This document shows positions 24,399 to 33,361 of a DNA stretch of 64,000 bases, piece by piece. The stretch comes from CAZGNZ01 sp964527215 (GTDB lineage: Bacteria > Fidelibacterota > Marinisomatia > SCGC-AAA003-L08 > JACNLC01), in the NCBI GenBank assembly GCA_964527215.1, contig CAZGNZ010000002.1:1-64000 (forward strand), given 5' to 3'. How positions within the stretch are numbered: the first letter of the stretch is position 1; every line of letters begins with the position of its first letter. Below the pieces are notes generated by a model. It saw only the letters and a list, made by a program, of their open reading frames with translations, had not been told where the DNA came from and made no database searches. Both the position numbers and the translations under genes were made by a program.

Positions 24399-25737
24399 GC
24401 AAAACAAAGTCATACTGGTTGTTGATGACGAAAAACTGAATGTTGATCTGCTTCAGGAATATCTGCCTCGTGTCGGGTATGAGGTGACCGGGGTTACAGA
24501 TCCGAGACTGGCACTGGATCTGATCAATGAACAGAATTATGATCTGGTACTTACAGACCTCGTCATGCCCGGAGTTTCAGGTATTGATATCGTCAAGGAG
24601 GTTGAAAAGCGCAATACCGATACAAAGGTATTAATCTTTACCGCATATGCCTCCATCGATACGGCAATAGAAGCCATCCAGCATGGGGTTTATGATTATA
24701 TCCAAAAACCCTTCAATCTGGATCAGATACGTGCTGTCCTTGACCGGGCTTATGACAAACTGAGGCTTGAGAGAGAAAACAAACGTCTCAATCAGAAGCT
24801 GTCTCATATGCTGTCTGAAATCACCATGCTGTATGAAATCAGCAATCTGCTTTATCAGATCAAAGACAGGGAAGCGTGTCTGGATCTGGTGCTGGATACA
24901 ATTTCTGAAGGTTTGAAAATTCAGTATTCCGCCATATTTCTGCCTGAAAATTCCAAATTCAAGATTTGCCGCAGCAAAGGGCTGTCTGAAGAATTTCAGC
25001 AGGCATTTGAATTTCGCAGAGGAGACGTGATTGCCCAGAATGAAATTCTGGAAGAAGAAGCCACCATCATATTGACGGACGACGGCACACTTGAACTCAA
25101 CGGCAGCCCGTTACCGGGATCGGAGTCCATTTGCGGGTTGGTTTTGCTTCCTATCCGGTATATGGAGAATCTGGTCGGTTTTCTGGGAATATTTGATTCC
25201 AGCAGCCAGCAAAGCCAGCTTTCAGACAATTTGAAACTGCAGAACATTCTGGCAACACAAATTGCACCCATCCTGCATTCATATCAGGAATCGGACTCTG
25301 ACAGCAGCAGGGAATCAGAACAGAAAATCCGAAGCAACGATCTCAGCCGGGTGCTCAGTCAGCTGAATGGATCATCGGTATCGGTAATTCTCGCCAGGGT
25401 TGTCCTGGCAGAAGATTCTGTGGAGGCCCCCAAAATCAGTGATATCCGTTCAAACGCAATTAATGAGTTCAGGGGGGAATTTGGCGCTGCACTGCATATC
25501 CTGTGGCAGCACATGGACACGATTTGTGTTCTGGTGCAGGGAGTGAATCCGGCTAATGTTCAGCTGGCCTGCAGCAGTATCGAAAGGAGAATCAGCGAAA
25601 ACCATCGGTCTCTAACACAAGATTCCAGTGTCAGGATGGAAACCCGAATTCAGTATGAACTGTCCGATCAGCAGAAGTCGTTGTCGGAAATAATTGATTC
25701 ACTGGAGCAGGAATTTTTCAGCCGCAACATTCGTTAA
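24391..25737 (+). CDS. Response regulator with GAF-like domain
   Basis: A 448-residue protein: receiver at residues 6-120 (D13-D14, phosphoacceptor D56 in LTDLVMPGVSG, K in QKPFN), a coiled coil (about 125-155), a GAF-like domain (about 155-305; MLYEISNLLYQI, YSAIFLPE, VLLPIRYMENLVGFLGIFD), and a C-terminal alpha/beta region of about 120 residues I cannot name (SVILARVVL ... ICVLVQG). The C-terminal part could be a degenerate GGDEF-like fold; no GGDEF motif is present. GGAGGTGAGG just before ATG 24391 sets the start, and the gene overlaps fapA. No cognate kinase is adjacent. Confidence 0.82.
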   Translation: MNEQNKVILVVDDEKLNVDLLQEYLPRVGYEVTGVTDPRLALDLINEQNYDLVLTDLVMPGVSGIDIVKEVEKRNTDTKVLIFTAYASIDTAIEAIQHGVYDYIQKPFNLDQIRAVLDRAYDKLRLERENKRLNQKLSHMLSEITMLYEISNLLYQIKDREACLDLVLDTISEGLKIQYSAIFLPENSKFKICRSKGLSEEFQQAFEFRRGDVIAQNEILEEEATIILTDDGTLELNGSPLPGSESICGLVLLPIRYMENLVGFLGIFDSSSQQSQLSDNLKLQNILATQIAPILHSYQESDSDSSRESEQKIRSNDLSRVLSQLNGSSVSVILARVVLAEDSVEAPKISDIRSNAINEFRGEFGAALHILWQHMDTICVLVQGVNPANVQLACSSIERRISENHRSLTQDSSVRMETRIQYELSDQQKSLSEIIDSLEQEFFSRNIR

Positions 25738-25758
25738 CATGAGTGAAAGGCAGTAATG

Positions 25759-25777
25759 ATTCCTGATTATCAGGAAT
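25759..25777. repeat. Perfect inverted repeat
   Basis: ATTCCTGA (25759-25766) and TCAGGAAT (25770-25777) flank TTA. It lies between two response-regulator genes. No T run follows, so it may be an operator or a transcript-stabilising hairpin, not a terminator. Confidence 0.4.
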
Positions 25778-25810
25778 GTCCATTAGATTTTGTCCGGAAC
25801 AGGTGCTCAC

Positions 25811-26458
25811 GTGAACAGAGAAACTCAAAACCAGGAAGTAACGGGTTTCAAGAATTACAAGATTTTGGTGGTTGATGATGAAGATCCAATACGCCAAATA
25901 CTGGAAATTGGATTAAAAAACCGTGGGTATCAGGTATTTCTTGCACCGGATTATCAATCGGCAATGAAAATCGCCCGTCAGCAGGAGTTGGATTTTGCCG
26001 TAGTAGATATTCGTCTGCCGGATGAATCAGGAACTGTGGTATGTCAGCATTTGCTTGAAATTCATCCGGATATACTGAATGTTATTATAACAGGTTATCC
26101 AGATATTCATACGACCATTCAGGCAATTCGTCTCCATGCATATGACTACCTGATCAAACCATTCAGGGTTGAACAGGTTGTATCGGTTCTGGAACGGGCA
26201 GCAGCCGAAAAGGAACTCATATCACAGCGGAATTTGAATCTTCTGAAAGTGCAGGAACTCGAAACGGAAAATGCCAGGCTGAAAAAGCTTCTCAGCCAGT
26301 TTATGCCGGAAGAATACTTAAACCCTGATGACTCCGGTAGCCAGAGAAAAAACCTTGAAAAAGATGCTGCTGCCAGAAAAACATACGGAAGACAGAATCA
26401 GAAAATGGAAAACCTGCTGGAAAACATTTCAAAATCGGAGAAAAAAGATCGTCGCTGA
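25811..26458 (+). CDS. Response regulator with coiled-coil tail
   Basis: About 215 residues. The receiver covers residues 16-130: VVDDEDP, phosphoacceptor D66 in VVDIRLPDESG, TGY at the Thr position and KPFR. A coiled coil follows (about 135-170: LNLLKVQELETENARLKKLL), then a charged disordered tail rich in Lys and Glu. There is no DNA-binding or enzymatic output, so it likely works through protein contacts. I chose GTG 25811, 7 bases after AGG; TTG 25790 is an alternative. The neighbour downstream is the sigma-54 activator, so it may belong to the same phosphorelay. Confidence 0.8.
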   Translation: MNRETQNQEVTGFKNYKILVVDDEDPIRQILEIGLKNRGYQVFLAPDYQSAMKIARQQELDFAVVDIRLPDESGTVVCQHLLEIHPDILNVIITGYPDIHTTIQAIRLHAYDYLIKPFRVEQVVSVLERAAAEKELISQRNLNLLKVQELETENARLKKLLSQFMPEEYLNPDDSGSQRKNLEKDAAARKTYGRQNQKMENLLENISKSEKKDRR

Positions 26459-26653
26459 TGCGAAATGGATTTCTGCCGCGCATGGTTGATGTTGTCAGTG
26501 ACAGGTCTTGATTCAATGTATCGAAGGCTGCAAATCTGATAAAGGATCACTTATTGGGGACAGGGAGACAGTCATCCGAAGATTCTGGCAGCGGATGGAA
26601 GGATCTTTCTTCCGGTGGTGATTTGAGATAAAAATTCTTAGGATAGGAGAGTC

Positions 26654-28018
26654 ATGAATCGTCTGCTTGTCGTTGATGATGATCACAGCTTGCGAACCGT
26701 GTTGAAAGATGCTCTGACTTCCGCCGGTTACTATGTGGATGTAGCCAAAAGCGGAAAAGCGGCACTTAAAATGATGACGACAGAGTCGTATGAGCTGATT
26801 ATTTCTGATTTGATGATGCCGGAGATGAGCGGAATTGACCTTTTGGAAATACTGCGGAAGGAATATCCTGAAGTTGGTGTTCTTATTATCACCGCGTACG
26901 GAACCGTTGAAACCGCCGTGGAGGCACTTCATAAAGGTGCGTTTGACTTTATCACGAAGCCGTTTTCCATTTCTCAGATCAAATCAAGAGTCCACCGATT
27001 CTTTGACTATCAGGAGCTTCGGGATGAAAATGCCGAGCTGAAGCGAAAGCTGAGTTTTGATGAGAAATTCGTTAAACTGATCGGCAACAGCACCGCGATG
27101 CAGCAGATTTTCCATCAGATCAGCATTGTGGCTCGAACCGATGTTCCGGTATTCATCCAGGGCGAAAGCGGTACTGGAAAAGAATTGATTGCCCAGGCCA
27201 TTCATGACAACAGCATTCGGGCCAACCGTCCGTTTTTAAAAGTCAACTGTTCTGCAATTCCTGAAACGCTGTTTGAAAGTACGTTGTTCGGACACGAAAA
27301 GGGAGCGTTCACAAATGCGCTGAAAATGCATAAGGGACTTTTTGAAGAAGCCCATACCGGAACGCTTCTGCTGGACGAAATCAGTGAAATCCCCATTACA
27401 ATGCAGGCGAAGCTGCTGCGCGTGCTTCAGGAACGGGTTGTCACAAGAGTGGGGAACACCCGGGAAACGCCCATCGATGTGCGGGTCGTAGCCACTTCAA
27501 ATCGAAATATCGAAGAACTCATAGAGAAAGACGAGTTTCGGTCGGACCTGTTTTTCCGACTGAATGTATTTCCAATCACGGTTCCGTCCCTGCGTTCACG
27601 TCCGGACGATATTCCGCTGCTGGTGGATCATTTCCTGAAAAAACTGCAGGTCAAATACGAATACGAACTCAAGGAAGTCGAAAAGGAAACCATGAACGGA
27701 TTGATGCAGCAGCCCTGGCCGGGGAATGTTCGTCAGCTTGAAAATCTGATCGAACGGGCAATTCTCTACTCCGGGACCGATCCTATTCTTGAACTGCATC
27801 ATTTTTCCCTGGATCGGGAAAAAGTTCATGCCGATCATGATGACATCACGGATGCGCCCATCACCATTGCTGAAATGGAAAAACGTCTGATATTCAGCAC
27901 TCTGAAAAAGACCCACAACAACCGGACCTATGCCGCCAGCCTGTTGGGAATCAGTGTTCGGACCCTTCGCAATAAACTGCATCAATATGCAGATGAGGAA
28001 ATGGAGAACGCCAGCTGA
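26654..28018 (+). CDS. NtrC-family sigma-54 activator (FleR/FlrC type)
   Basis: A 454-residue regulator with three domains: receiver (residues 1-120, phosphoacceptor D52 in SDLMMPEMSG), AAA+ domain (about 140-375) with Walker A GESGTGKE, Walker B LLLDEISEI, and R-finger region FRSDLFFRLNVF, and a C-terminal Fis-type HTH (AASLLGISVRTLRNKL). The sigma-54 contact loop reads GAFTNA in place of GAFTGA. By context it should activate middle flagellar genes from sigma-54 promoters, one of which I see before flgF. The probable sensor kinases lie about 27 kb away at 55178-57213. AGGAG precedes the ATG. Confidence 0.92.
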   Translation: MNRLLVVDDDHSLRTVLKDALTSAGYYVDVAKSGKAALKMMTTESYELIISDLMMPEMSGIDLLEILRKEYPEVGVLIITAYGTVETAVEALHKGAFDFITKPFSISQIKSRVHRFFDYQELRDENAELKRKLSFDEKFVKLIGNSTAMQQIFHQISIVARTDVPVFIQGESGTGKELIAQAIHDNSIRANRPFLKVNCSAIPETLFESTLFGHEKGAFTNALKMHKGLFEEAHTGTLLLDEISEIPITMQAKLLRVLQERVVTRVGNTRETPIDVRVVATSNRNIEELIEKDEFRSDLFFRLNVFPITVPSLRSRPDDIPLLVDHFLKKLQVKYEYELKEVEKETMNGLMQQPWPGNVRQLENLIERAILYSGTDPILELHHFSLDREKVHADHDDITDAPITIAEMEKRLIFSTLKKTHNNRTYAASLLGISVRTLRNKLHQYADEEMENAS

Positions 28019-28484
28019 GACACCGTCTTTCCAATCCGATGCATACAGTATTACTTCCTGGAAATATACTCGTTTCCTGATTCAGAATACCTTCACCAAC
28101 CGGCAGAATCTCCTGCCGGATTCCACTGCAGCATCATCAATGATATCTTGCTGACTGCTGGATATCCAACAATCGCTGCCGTTCACCCAATGACCGCTCG
28201 AATCATTCCCACTGCACTGTTTCCAGCCTCACTTGTGTTCTGTTAAAAACCTGAAAAGCCGCGCACATTGATTTCGGACAGAATTTCCTTATTGGAAATA
28301 TTTTCCTGTGAATGAAAACCATGTTGATCATTTTGCCGCATTCTGTTTGGGTATATTTAAAATGAATGTATTGGATGATATTTATTAAGTGTCTGAAATA
28401 AATAATTATAAGAGCCAATGATTAATTGATCTATTAATTCTTAAGGTGTGCTGGCATGAGGTTTGAACAACAACGCGCAGCACT
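28019..28484 (+). promoter_or_regulatory. Upstream region of flgB with weak sigma-54-like site
   Basis: These 466 bases contain no supported gene. TGGCAT-GAGGT-TTGAA (28452-28467) has the spacing of a sigma-54 -24/-12 element, with A in place of C in TTGCA. It would start transcription only about 7 bases before the flgB ATG, so it may be a chance match or serve a leaderless message. The 100 bases before it are AT-rich. No strong hairpin terminator was found after the activator gene. Confidence 0.35.
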
Positions 28485-28865
28485 ATGAGCATATTCGAAA
28501 CCCCAAAATCACAATTACTGAAGCAGGCCCTGGATGTTTACTCCCGCCAGCATAACGCTATTGCCAAGAATGTGGCAAATGTCAATAACCCGGAATACCA
28601 GCGGGTTCAGACTGATTTCAGCAGTGAACTCCATAAGGCGGAGGAACGCACCGGTGTGAAAACCAGTCATCCGCAGCATATTCAAGGTTCCCAGTTTGAA
28701 CGGAAACGGGGACTCACTGCTGATGAAAGCAAACAGACCGATGTGGACCTCACACAGGAAATGGCTGATCTTGCAGAAAATCAGATTCGATATGAATTCT
28801 CAGCAAGAACCCTGAACCGATATTATTCAGGACTCAGCACAGCAATCCTGGGTCGCAGCAGATAG
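28485..28865 (+). CDS. flgB: Flagellar proximal rod protein FlgB
   Basis: 126 residues, the usual length of FlgB, which forms the proximal rod in the periplasm after export. The N-terminal rod/hook signature is seen as LKQALDVYSRQHNAIAKNVANVNNPEYQRV, read in pieces ALDVYSRQHNAIA and NVANVNNPEY; the C-terminus YEFSARTLNRYYSGLSTAI forms the paired helix. It opens the flgB-flgC-fliE-fliF operon. No clear Shine-Dalgarno lies before the ATG. FlgC follows after 8 bases. Confidence 0.95.
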   Translation: MSIFETPKSQLLKQALDVYSRQHNAIAKNVANVNNPEYQRVQTDFSSELHKAEERTGVKTSHPQHIQGSQFERKRGLTADESKQTDVDLTQEMADLAENQIRYEFSARTLNRYYSGLSTAILGRSR

Positions 28866-28873
28866 GAAAAGAC

Positions 28874-29365
28874 ATGGAAGTTGACGGCATTTTTTCAATG
28901 ATTCGAACAACCAAAGGCGGGATGGCTACTCAGCTGAAACGGTTGGATGTGATTTCGGAAAACATCGCCAACGCCAATACGGGGCCAGATGAAAACGGGA
29001 ATGTTTACTATCGGAAGACTGTCCAGGAATCTCCCGTAAAACGAGGTTTGAAACGCGGTTTTTCAGATGAAATGATACTGAAGATGAGAAATTCCCAGTC
29101 GAACCACATTTCCAACCTGAATGATTCATCCCAGATCACTAACAAGGATGGGATTAAGGATGCCCGGATTGTGGAAATCAGGGAAGATCAGCTGACCTAT
29201 GATCCGGATCATCCCATGGCTGATGATCAGGGATTTGTAAAAACCACCAACGTCAGTTTGGTAGAGGAGATGGTGGACATGATATCCGCCAGCCGGGCTT
29301 ACGAGGCAAATGTCAGTGTGATTAATGCGGCAAAGCAGCTTGCGAAAAAGACTTTGGAGATATAA
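28874..29365 (+). CDS. flgC: Flagellar proximal rod protein FlgC
   Basis: 163 residues, slightly longer than the common ~135-150. N-terminus: GGMATQLKRLDVISENIANANTG; C-terminus: VSLVEEMVDMISASRAYEANVSVINAAKQLAKKTL, the typical D0 helices that assemble the rod. It is exported by the flagellar type III system without a cleaved signal. AGGAAAAG sits before the ATG. A small unknown gene lies between it and fliE, whereas in many bacteria fliE follows directly. Confidence 0.95.
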   Translation: MEVDGIFSMIRTTKGGMATQLKRLDVISENIANANTGPDENGNVYYRKTVQESPVKRGLKRGFSDEMILKMRNSQSNHISNLNDSSQITNKDGIKDARIVEIREDQLTYDPDHPMADDQGFVKTTNVSLVEEMVDMISASRAYEANVSVINAAKQLAKKTLEI

Positions 29366-29371
29366 CCGGAA

Positions 29372-29659
29372 ATGAAAATTTTTCCTTCATCCGCCAATCC
29401 GTATCTGATTCATTCGAAAAATACAAAAACCCAGAATGCCGGCCAGCCGCCGGCTGAATCTGGGAAACTGCCGGATTACCCCGGGTCACAGGATGAAAAG
29501 GGCACGCCCGGATTTAAAACCAGAGAAGTCCTGGATAATAAAGAAGAAAATTTACTGCACATGCTGTTTGGTGCAGAAAAACCAAAAGAAATGGTCTTTT
29601 ACGGCCGTTCACAGGTTGCACAGATTTACAAAGGCCAGTTGCTGGATGTTAAAGGTTAG
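29372..29659 (+). CDS. Small unknown protein in rod operon
   Basis: A 95-residue hydrophilic protein with a Pro/Gly-rich middle (AESGKLPDYPGSQDEKGTPG) and a more ordered C-terminal half (ENLLHMLFGAEKPKEMVFYGRSQVAQIYKGQLLDVKG, quoted here by its ends). No known domain is recognised. It sits 6 bases after flgC and 11 bases before fliE, so it is surely cotranscribed, and its short disordered N-terminus would fit a type III export substrate or an export helper (inference). No Cys or membrane segment is present. Confidence 0.7.
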   Translation: MKIFPSSANPYLIHSKNTKTQNAGQPPAESGKLPDYPGSQDEKGTPGFKTREVLDNKEENLLHMLFGAEKPKEMVFYGRSQVAQIYKGQLLDVKG

Positions 29660-29670
29660 GAGATAAATAG

Positions 29671-29988
29671 ATGGTTAAGATTGACGGTATTCAGCAAACC
29701 ATTCCGGGCATCGGATCTTCCCGGAGTATTCCAAATTTGACAGATAAGACTGAGGGCAAAAAAAACCACCCCAGTTTCGCGGATACAATTGGGGATTTTG
29801 TATCTGCCGTGAATGACAGTCAGAAAAATTCATCGGCGAAAGTTGCTGATGTGATTCAGGGAAAATCGGACAATCTGGTTGAAGCGATGACTGCGATGGA
29901 AGAGTCAAAGCTGAGCTTCGAACTGATGCTGGAAATTCGAAACAAGCTCCTGGAATCATATCAGGAAATTCAAAGAATGCAGGTTTAA
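29671..29988 (+). CDS. fliE: Flagellar hook-basal body protein FliE
   Basis: 105 residues, the usual length. FliE links the MS ring to the rod. The C-terminal helices NLVEAMTAMEESKLSFELMLEIRNKLLESYQEIQRMQV include the family core EAMTAMEESKLSFE and NKLLESYQEIQRM. GGAG appears before the ATG (GTTAGGAGATAA). It directly precedes fliF by 18 bases as in most flagellar operons. Confidence 0.95.
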   Translation: MVKIDGIQQTIPGIGSSRSIPNLTDKTEGKKNHPSFADTIGDFVSAVNDSQKNSSAKVADVIQGKSDNLVEAMTAMEESKLSFELMLEIRNKLLESYQEIQRMQV

Positions 29989-30006
29989 TAAAATAGGGAT
30001 GGGTCA

Positions 30007-31623
30007 ATGAATCCGTTCTTTGCACAACTGGGGAAACTTTTTCAGCGCTATACTTCCATTCAGCGGGTGATGATCGGCGTTGTATTTATCGGTATGATCT
30101 CTGCCATCATCTCGCTGGTGCTTTGGGCCAACAAACCGGATTACGATATTCTCTTTTCAGATCTTGAACCGACAGTGGCAAGCCGAATCGTGAGTGAACT
30201 GCGCAGTCAGAAGGTCAAGTACCGTCTTGAAAACAATGGTCAAACCATTTTCGTTCCGGCAGAAAATGCATCCGAACTGCGACTGTTGTTTGCTGAGGAA
30301 GGTCTGGTAGGTTCCACGGTCCCGGGCTACGATGTGTTTGATAATCAGAAGATCGGTATGACCAGTTTCATGCAGAAACTGAACATGCGTCGGGCTCTGG
30401 AAGGTGAATTGACGAAAACCATCAATCAGTTTCCAGGCGTCAGCAACTCCCGTGTACATCTGGTGCTGCCGGAAGGAAAGCTGTTTGATGATAATGAGCA
30501 GGGATCAGCATCCGTGGTTCTTTATCTGAAAAACGGCCGGTACATATCTGCCGAACAGGTCAAGGGTATCGCGGCGATGGTGGCGAATTCTGTGGACGGC
30601 ATCAGTGCTGAAAATGTGGTAGTGGTTGATACCGAAGGCAACATGCTGACTGAAAACACGGATGATAATGCGGTCATCGGTTCTGCCGGAAATCAATGGG
30701 AACTTCGAACTTCGATTGAAAGCAAGCTGCGCAGCAAAGTCCATGATATCGTGGAAAGCGTGGTTGGGGCCATGAATGCCCAGGTTGAAGTGAGTGTTGA
30801 TCTGGATTTTGAACAGATTGAGCGCACAACCGAAGCCTTTGACCCGGAAAATGTGTCCATTCTGAGTGAAGAACGACACAGTGAAACGTCCGTCAACTCC
30901 GACAGCACATCCAACACGAATGAAAATTATACCAACGAAAATGTGGTGACCAATTACGAACTGAACAAAACGGTTGAGCATTTTATCAGCAGCAAAGGAG
31001 ATATCAGCAAACTGTCTGTCGCCGTGCTTGTAAACGGGAAACATGTCACAAAAACCGATCCTGACGGGAACGAGATAAAAGAGTATGTTCCCAGAACCGC
31101 CAAGGAACTGTCCCAGATTGAAGCCCTGGTGAAAAGTGCCGTGGGATTTGACGGCGACCGGGGAGATATCGTTGAAGTGCAGAACCTTGAATTCGACCGA
31201 TCAGATCTTGAGCTGGACCAGAAGTACTTCAAGGAAGCAGAAAAAAAGGAAATGTGGGCCGGTCTGATTAACAAAGGTTTCATGGGGGTTGCGCTGCTGA
31301 TTGCATTTCTGGTCATCCGCGGACTGCTGAAAAACTATGGACCGCTGCTGCCGCTGCCGGAGCCCGTTGAACCGCCGTCAGAGCTGATAGAAGGGGTAAA
31401 GGGGGCTCAGCAGCTTCCGGCCGGAATTGAAATGCCGCCTGACTACGAGTTGTCCGAAGATTTATACATAAAAAAACTGTCTCCTGAGGCACAGGCAAAA
31501 ATGAAAGCCAAAGACAAAATGACCAATGAAGTGGTCGAATACGCCAAGTCCAGTCCTGAAGCAACAGCCAAGCTGATAAGGTCCTGGCTGACCAACCAGA
31601 ACTCGAGAGGGAATACAGTATGA
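30007..31623 (+). CDS. fliF: MS-ring protein FliF
   Basis: 538 residues. FliF makes the MS ring in the inner membrane, the base for rod and export gate. TM1 is about residues 21-41; the large periplasmic domain contains the ring-building motifs (SRVHLVLPEGKLF, ASVVLYLK, VKGIAAMVANSV); TM2 is about 422-441; the cytoplasmic tail ends with the FliG-binding stretch VEYAKSSPEATAKLIRSWL. It overlaps fliG by 4 bases, a sign of coupling. Overall length and order fit the family. Confidence 0.97.
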   Translation: MNPFFAQLGKLFQRYTSIQRVMIGVVFIGMISAIISLVLWANKPDYDILFSDLEPTVASRIVSELRSQKVKYRLENNGQTIFVPAENASELRLLFAEEGLVGSTVPGYDVFDNQKIGMTSFMQKLNMRRALEGELTKTINQFPGVSNSRVHLVLPEGKLFDDNEQGSASVVLYLKNGRYISAEQVKGIAAMVANSVDGISAENVVVVDTEGNMLTENTDDNAVIGSAGNQWELRTSIESKLRSKVHDIVESVVGAMNAQVEVSVDLDFEQIERTTEAFDPENVSILSEERHSETSVNSDSTSNTNENYTNENVVTNYELNKTVEHFISSKGDISKLSVAVLVNGKHVTKTDPDGNEIKEYVPRTAKELSQIEALVKSAVGFDGDRGDIVEVQNLEFDRSDLELDQKYFKEAEKKEMWAGLINKGFMGVALLIAFLVIRGLLKNYGPLLPLPEPVEPPSELIEGVKGAQQLPAGIEMPPDYELSEDLYIKKLSPEAQAKMKAKDKMTNEVVEYAKSSPEATAKLIRSWLTNQNSRGNTV

Positions 31624-32654
31624 GCCCTGAAAATGATCAGATAGCCAAGGCTCTGGCACAGATTCCGCCGCTTCAGAAAAGTGCATTGATACTCATTGCA
31701 ATGGGCGTGCAGAATGCTGCACAGGTAATGAAAAACCTCAGTGACAAGGAAGTTGAAAAAGTCACAGTTGAAATAGCCCGGTTAAGAAATGTGCCGGCAG
31801 AAGTGCTCAGCGCGGTGATTGAAGAATTTTATCAGATGATGCTGGCAAACCATTACATTGTTGAAGGCGGAATCGACTACGCCAAAAAAGTTCTGGAGAG
31901 CGCGTGGGGCCGCTCAAGATCAGAAGAAATCCTGAAGCGGGTGGAAGCAGCCACGGAGGTCAGTGCCTTTTACCTTCTCCAGACGGTGGACGACAAGCAG
32001 CTGCTGAACTTCCTTCAGAATGAACATCCCCAGACCACAGCCCTGATCCTGGCCAATTTAAAACCGGGGCAGGCAGCATCCATAATATCAGAACTGCCTG
32101 AAGAAACCCAGGGAGAAATTGCATACCGTCTGGCGACCATGGAAAAAACATCTCCAGAACTGATTGATGATATTGAAAATGTTATTCGGGAACAGATCGG
32201 AACGGTATTCGGGGGGGATCTCAGTAAATCCGGCGGTGCGGAAGCGGTTGCAGAAATTCTTAATTCCACCAGCAGGGCGGCTGAAAAGAATATCCTCACA
32301 AAACTCAAGGAACGGGATCCGGGATTGTCTGATGAGATTACCAGCCTGATGTTCCTCTTTGAAGATATTGTGCATCTGTCCGACAACGCGGTTCAGCAGC
32401 TGATAAAGGAAATCGATTCAAAGACCGTTGCCATGGCTCTCAAGGCCACCAGCGGCGAACTGAAGGAAAAAATATTTAAAAACATGTCCGAGCGGGCAGC
32501 TGATATGCTGAAGGAAGAACTGACGTACCTGGGTCCGGTGCGTGTAAGGGATGTCGAATCTGCTCAGAAACAGATTCTGGATGTCGTGCATCAGCTGGAA
32601 GAAGAAGGTGTGATCACAATCGGACGCGGCGAAGATGAAGAAATAATCGAATGA
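31620..32654 (+). CDS. fliG: Flagellar motor switch protein FliG
   Basis: 344 residues. FliG binds FliF and, through its C-terminal helix, transfers torque from MotA/MotB. N-terminal ALILIAMG (residues ~21-28) and EVEKVTVEIARL, the middle EHPQTTALILANLKPGQAA(S) with the EHPQ motif, and the C-terminal torque region MFLFEDIVHLSD with the conserved charged residues are seen. It overlaps both fliF and fliH. The length is close to the usual 330-340. Confidence 0.97.
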   Translation: MSPENDQIAKALAQIPPLQKSALILIAMGVQNAAQVMKNLSDKEVEKVTVEIARLRNVPAEVLSAVIEEFYQMMLANHYIVEGGIDYAKKVLESAWGRSRSEEILKRVEAATEVSAFYLLQTVDDKQLLNFLQNEHPQTTALILANLKPGQAASIISELPEETQGEIAYRLATMEKTSPELIDDIENVIREQIGTVFGGDLSKSGGAEAVAEILNSTSRAAEKNILTKLKERDPGLSDEITSLMFLFEDIVHLSDNAVQQLIKEIDSKTVAMALKATSGELKEKIFKNMSERAADMLKEELTYLGPVRVRDVESAQKQILDVVHQLEEEGVITIGRGEDEEIIE

Positions 32655-33361
32655 TCCCGGTTACAGTTAAATTGCGGAGGCGCATCACAGGATTTCGGAT
32701 TCAGGAAATGGATCGGAAAGACAGCGTGATTCGGGCCGATTCTCTCGAAAAACCCGAGGTTCGGGAATATCATGTTCCCGGTATTCCCAATGAACTTGAG
32801 TGGAAACTGGAAATGCAGCGGACACGGACCGCTCAGCTGGAGCAGGCACTGCAGCAGGCCAGGGAGGATTATTTTGCCGCCGGTTTCAAGGAGGGCCGTG
32901 CAGAAGCCGCAAAACAGTACAATACCGATCTTCAGAATTTGAAACAGCAGTTTGAGTCAATGGCGGTTCAAATTACCGAACAGGCTGAAGTATCAGTCCA
33001 GAATTCAGAGTACCCGCTTCTGGATTTGTCAATAGAACTGGCGCGAATCATCATTCGCCATGAATTAAAAAATTTGGATACTGCTGCAGACCGGATATCC
33101 GATCTGCTGAAAAAACTGCTTCTGGATGTAATTGACCAGGAGAAGGTGACTCTGCAGATCCATCCGGATATGCTGGACAGGCTGAACAGCTCCGGCGCTC
33201 TGGACAATGTGGATCCTGCTGCAGACAGACAGATTCGTTATATTGCCAATCCAGCGCTGCATATCGGCGACTGCATATTGGAAACACCTGACTTTGTCAT
33301 TGACAGCACCGTTGAAAAACAGCTGGCTCATTTGGAGAACCAGCTTAAGGCAGAGAATTAA
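32651..33361 (+). CDS. fliH: Flagellar export ATPase regulator FliH
   Basis: 236 residues. The protein has an N-terminal variable region, a central coiled coil (about residues 45-110, rich in Gln and Glu) and a C-terminal domain similar to FliH/V-ATPase E subunit (LDLSIELARIIIRHEL, KVTLQIHPDML, VIDSTVEKQLAHLENQL). FliH forms a 2:1 complex with FliI and links it to the C ring. The central GxxxG-like repeats of FliH are weak. It overlaps fliG and abuts fliI. Confidence 0.92.
   Translation: MIPVTVKLRRRITGFRIQEMDRKDSVIRADSLEKPEVREYHVPGIPNELEWKLEMQRTRTAQLEQALQQAREDYFAAGFKEGRAEAAKQYNTDLQNLKQQFESMAVQITEQAEVSVQNSEYPLLDLSIELARIIIRHELKNLDTAADRISDLLKKLLLDVIDQEKVTLQIHPDMLDRLNSSGALDNVDPAADRQIRYIANPALHIGDCILETPDFVIDSTVEKQLAHLENQLKAEN

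Noticed and set aside
23343..24413. 356-codon open frame on the - strand
   Set aside because: It lies fully opposite the FapA gene and has no protein-family features; it is a shadow of the coding frame.
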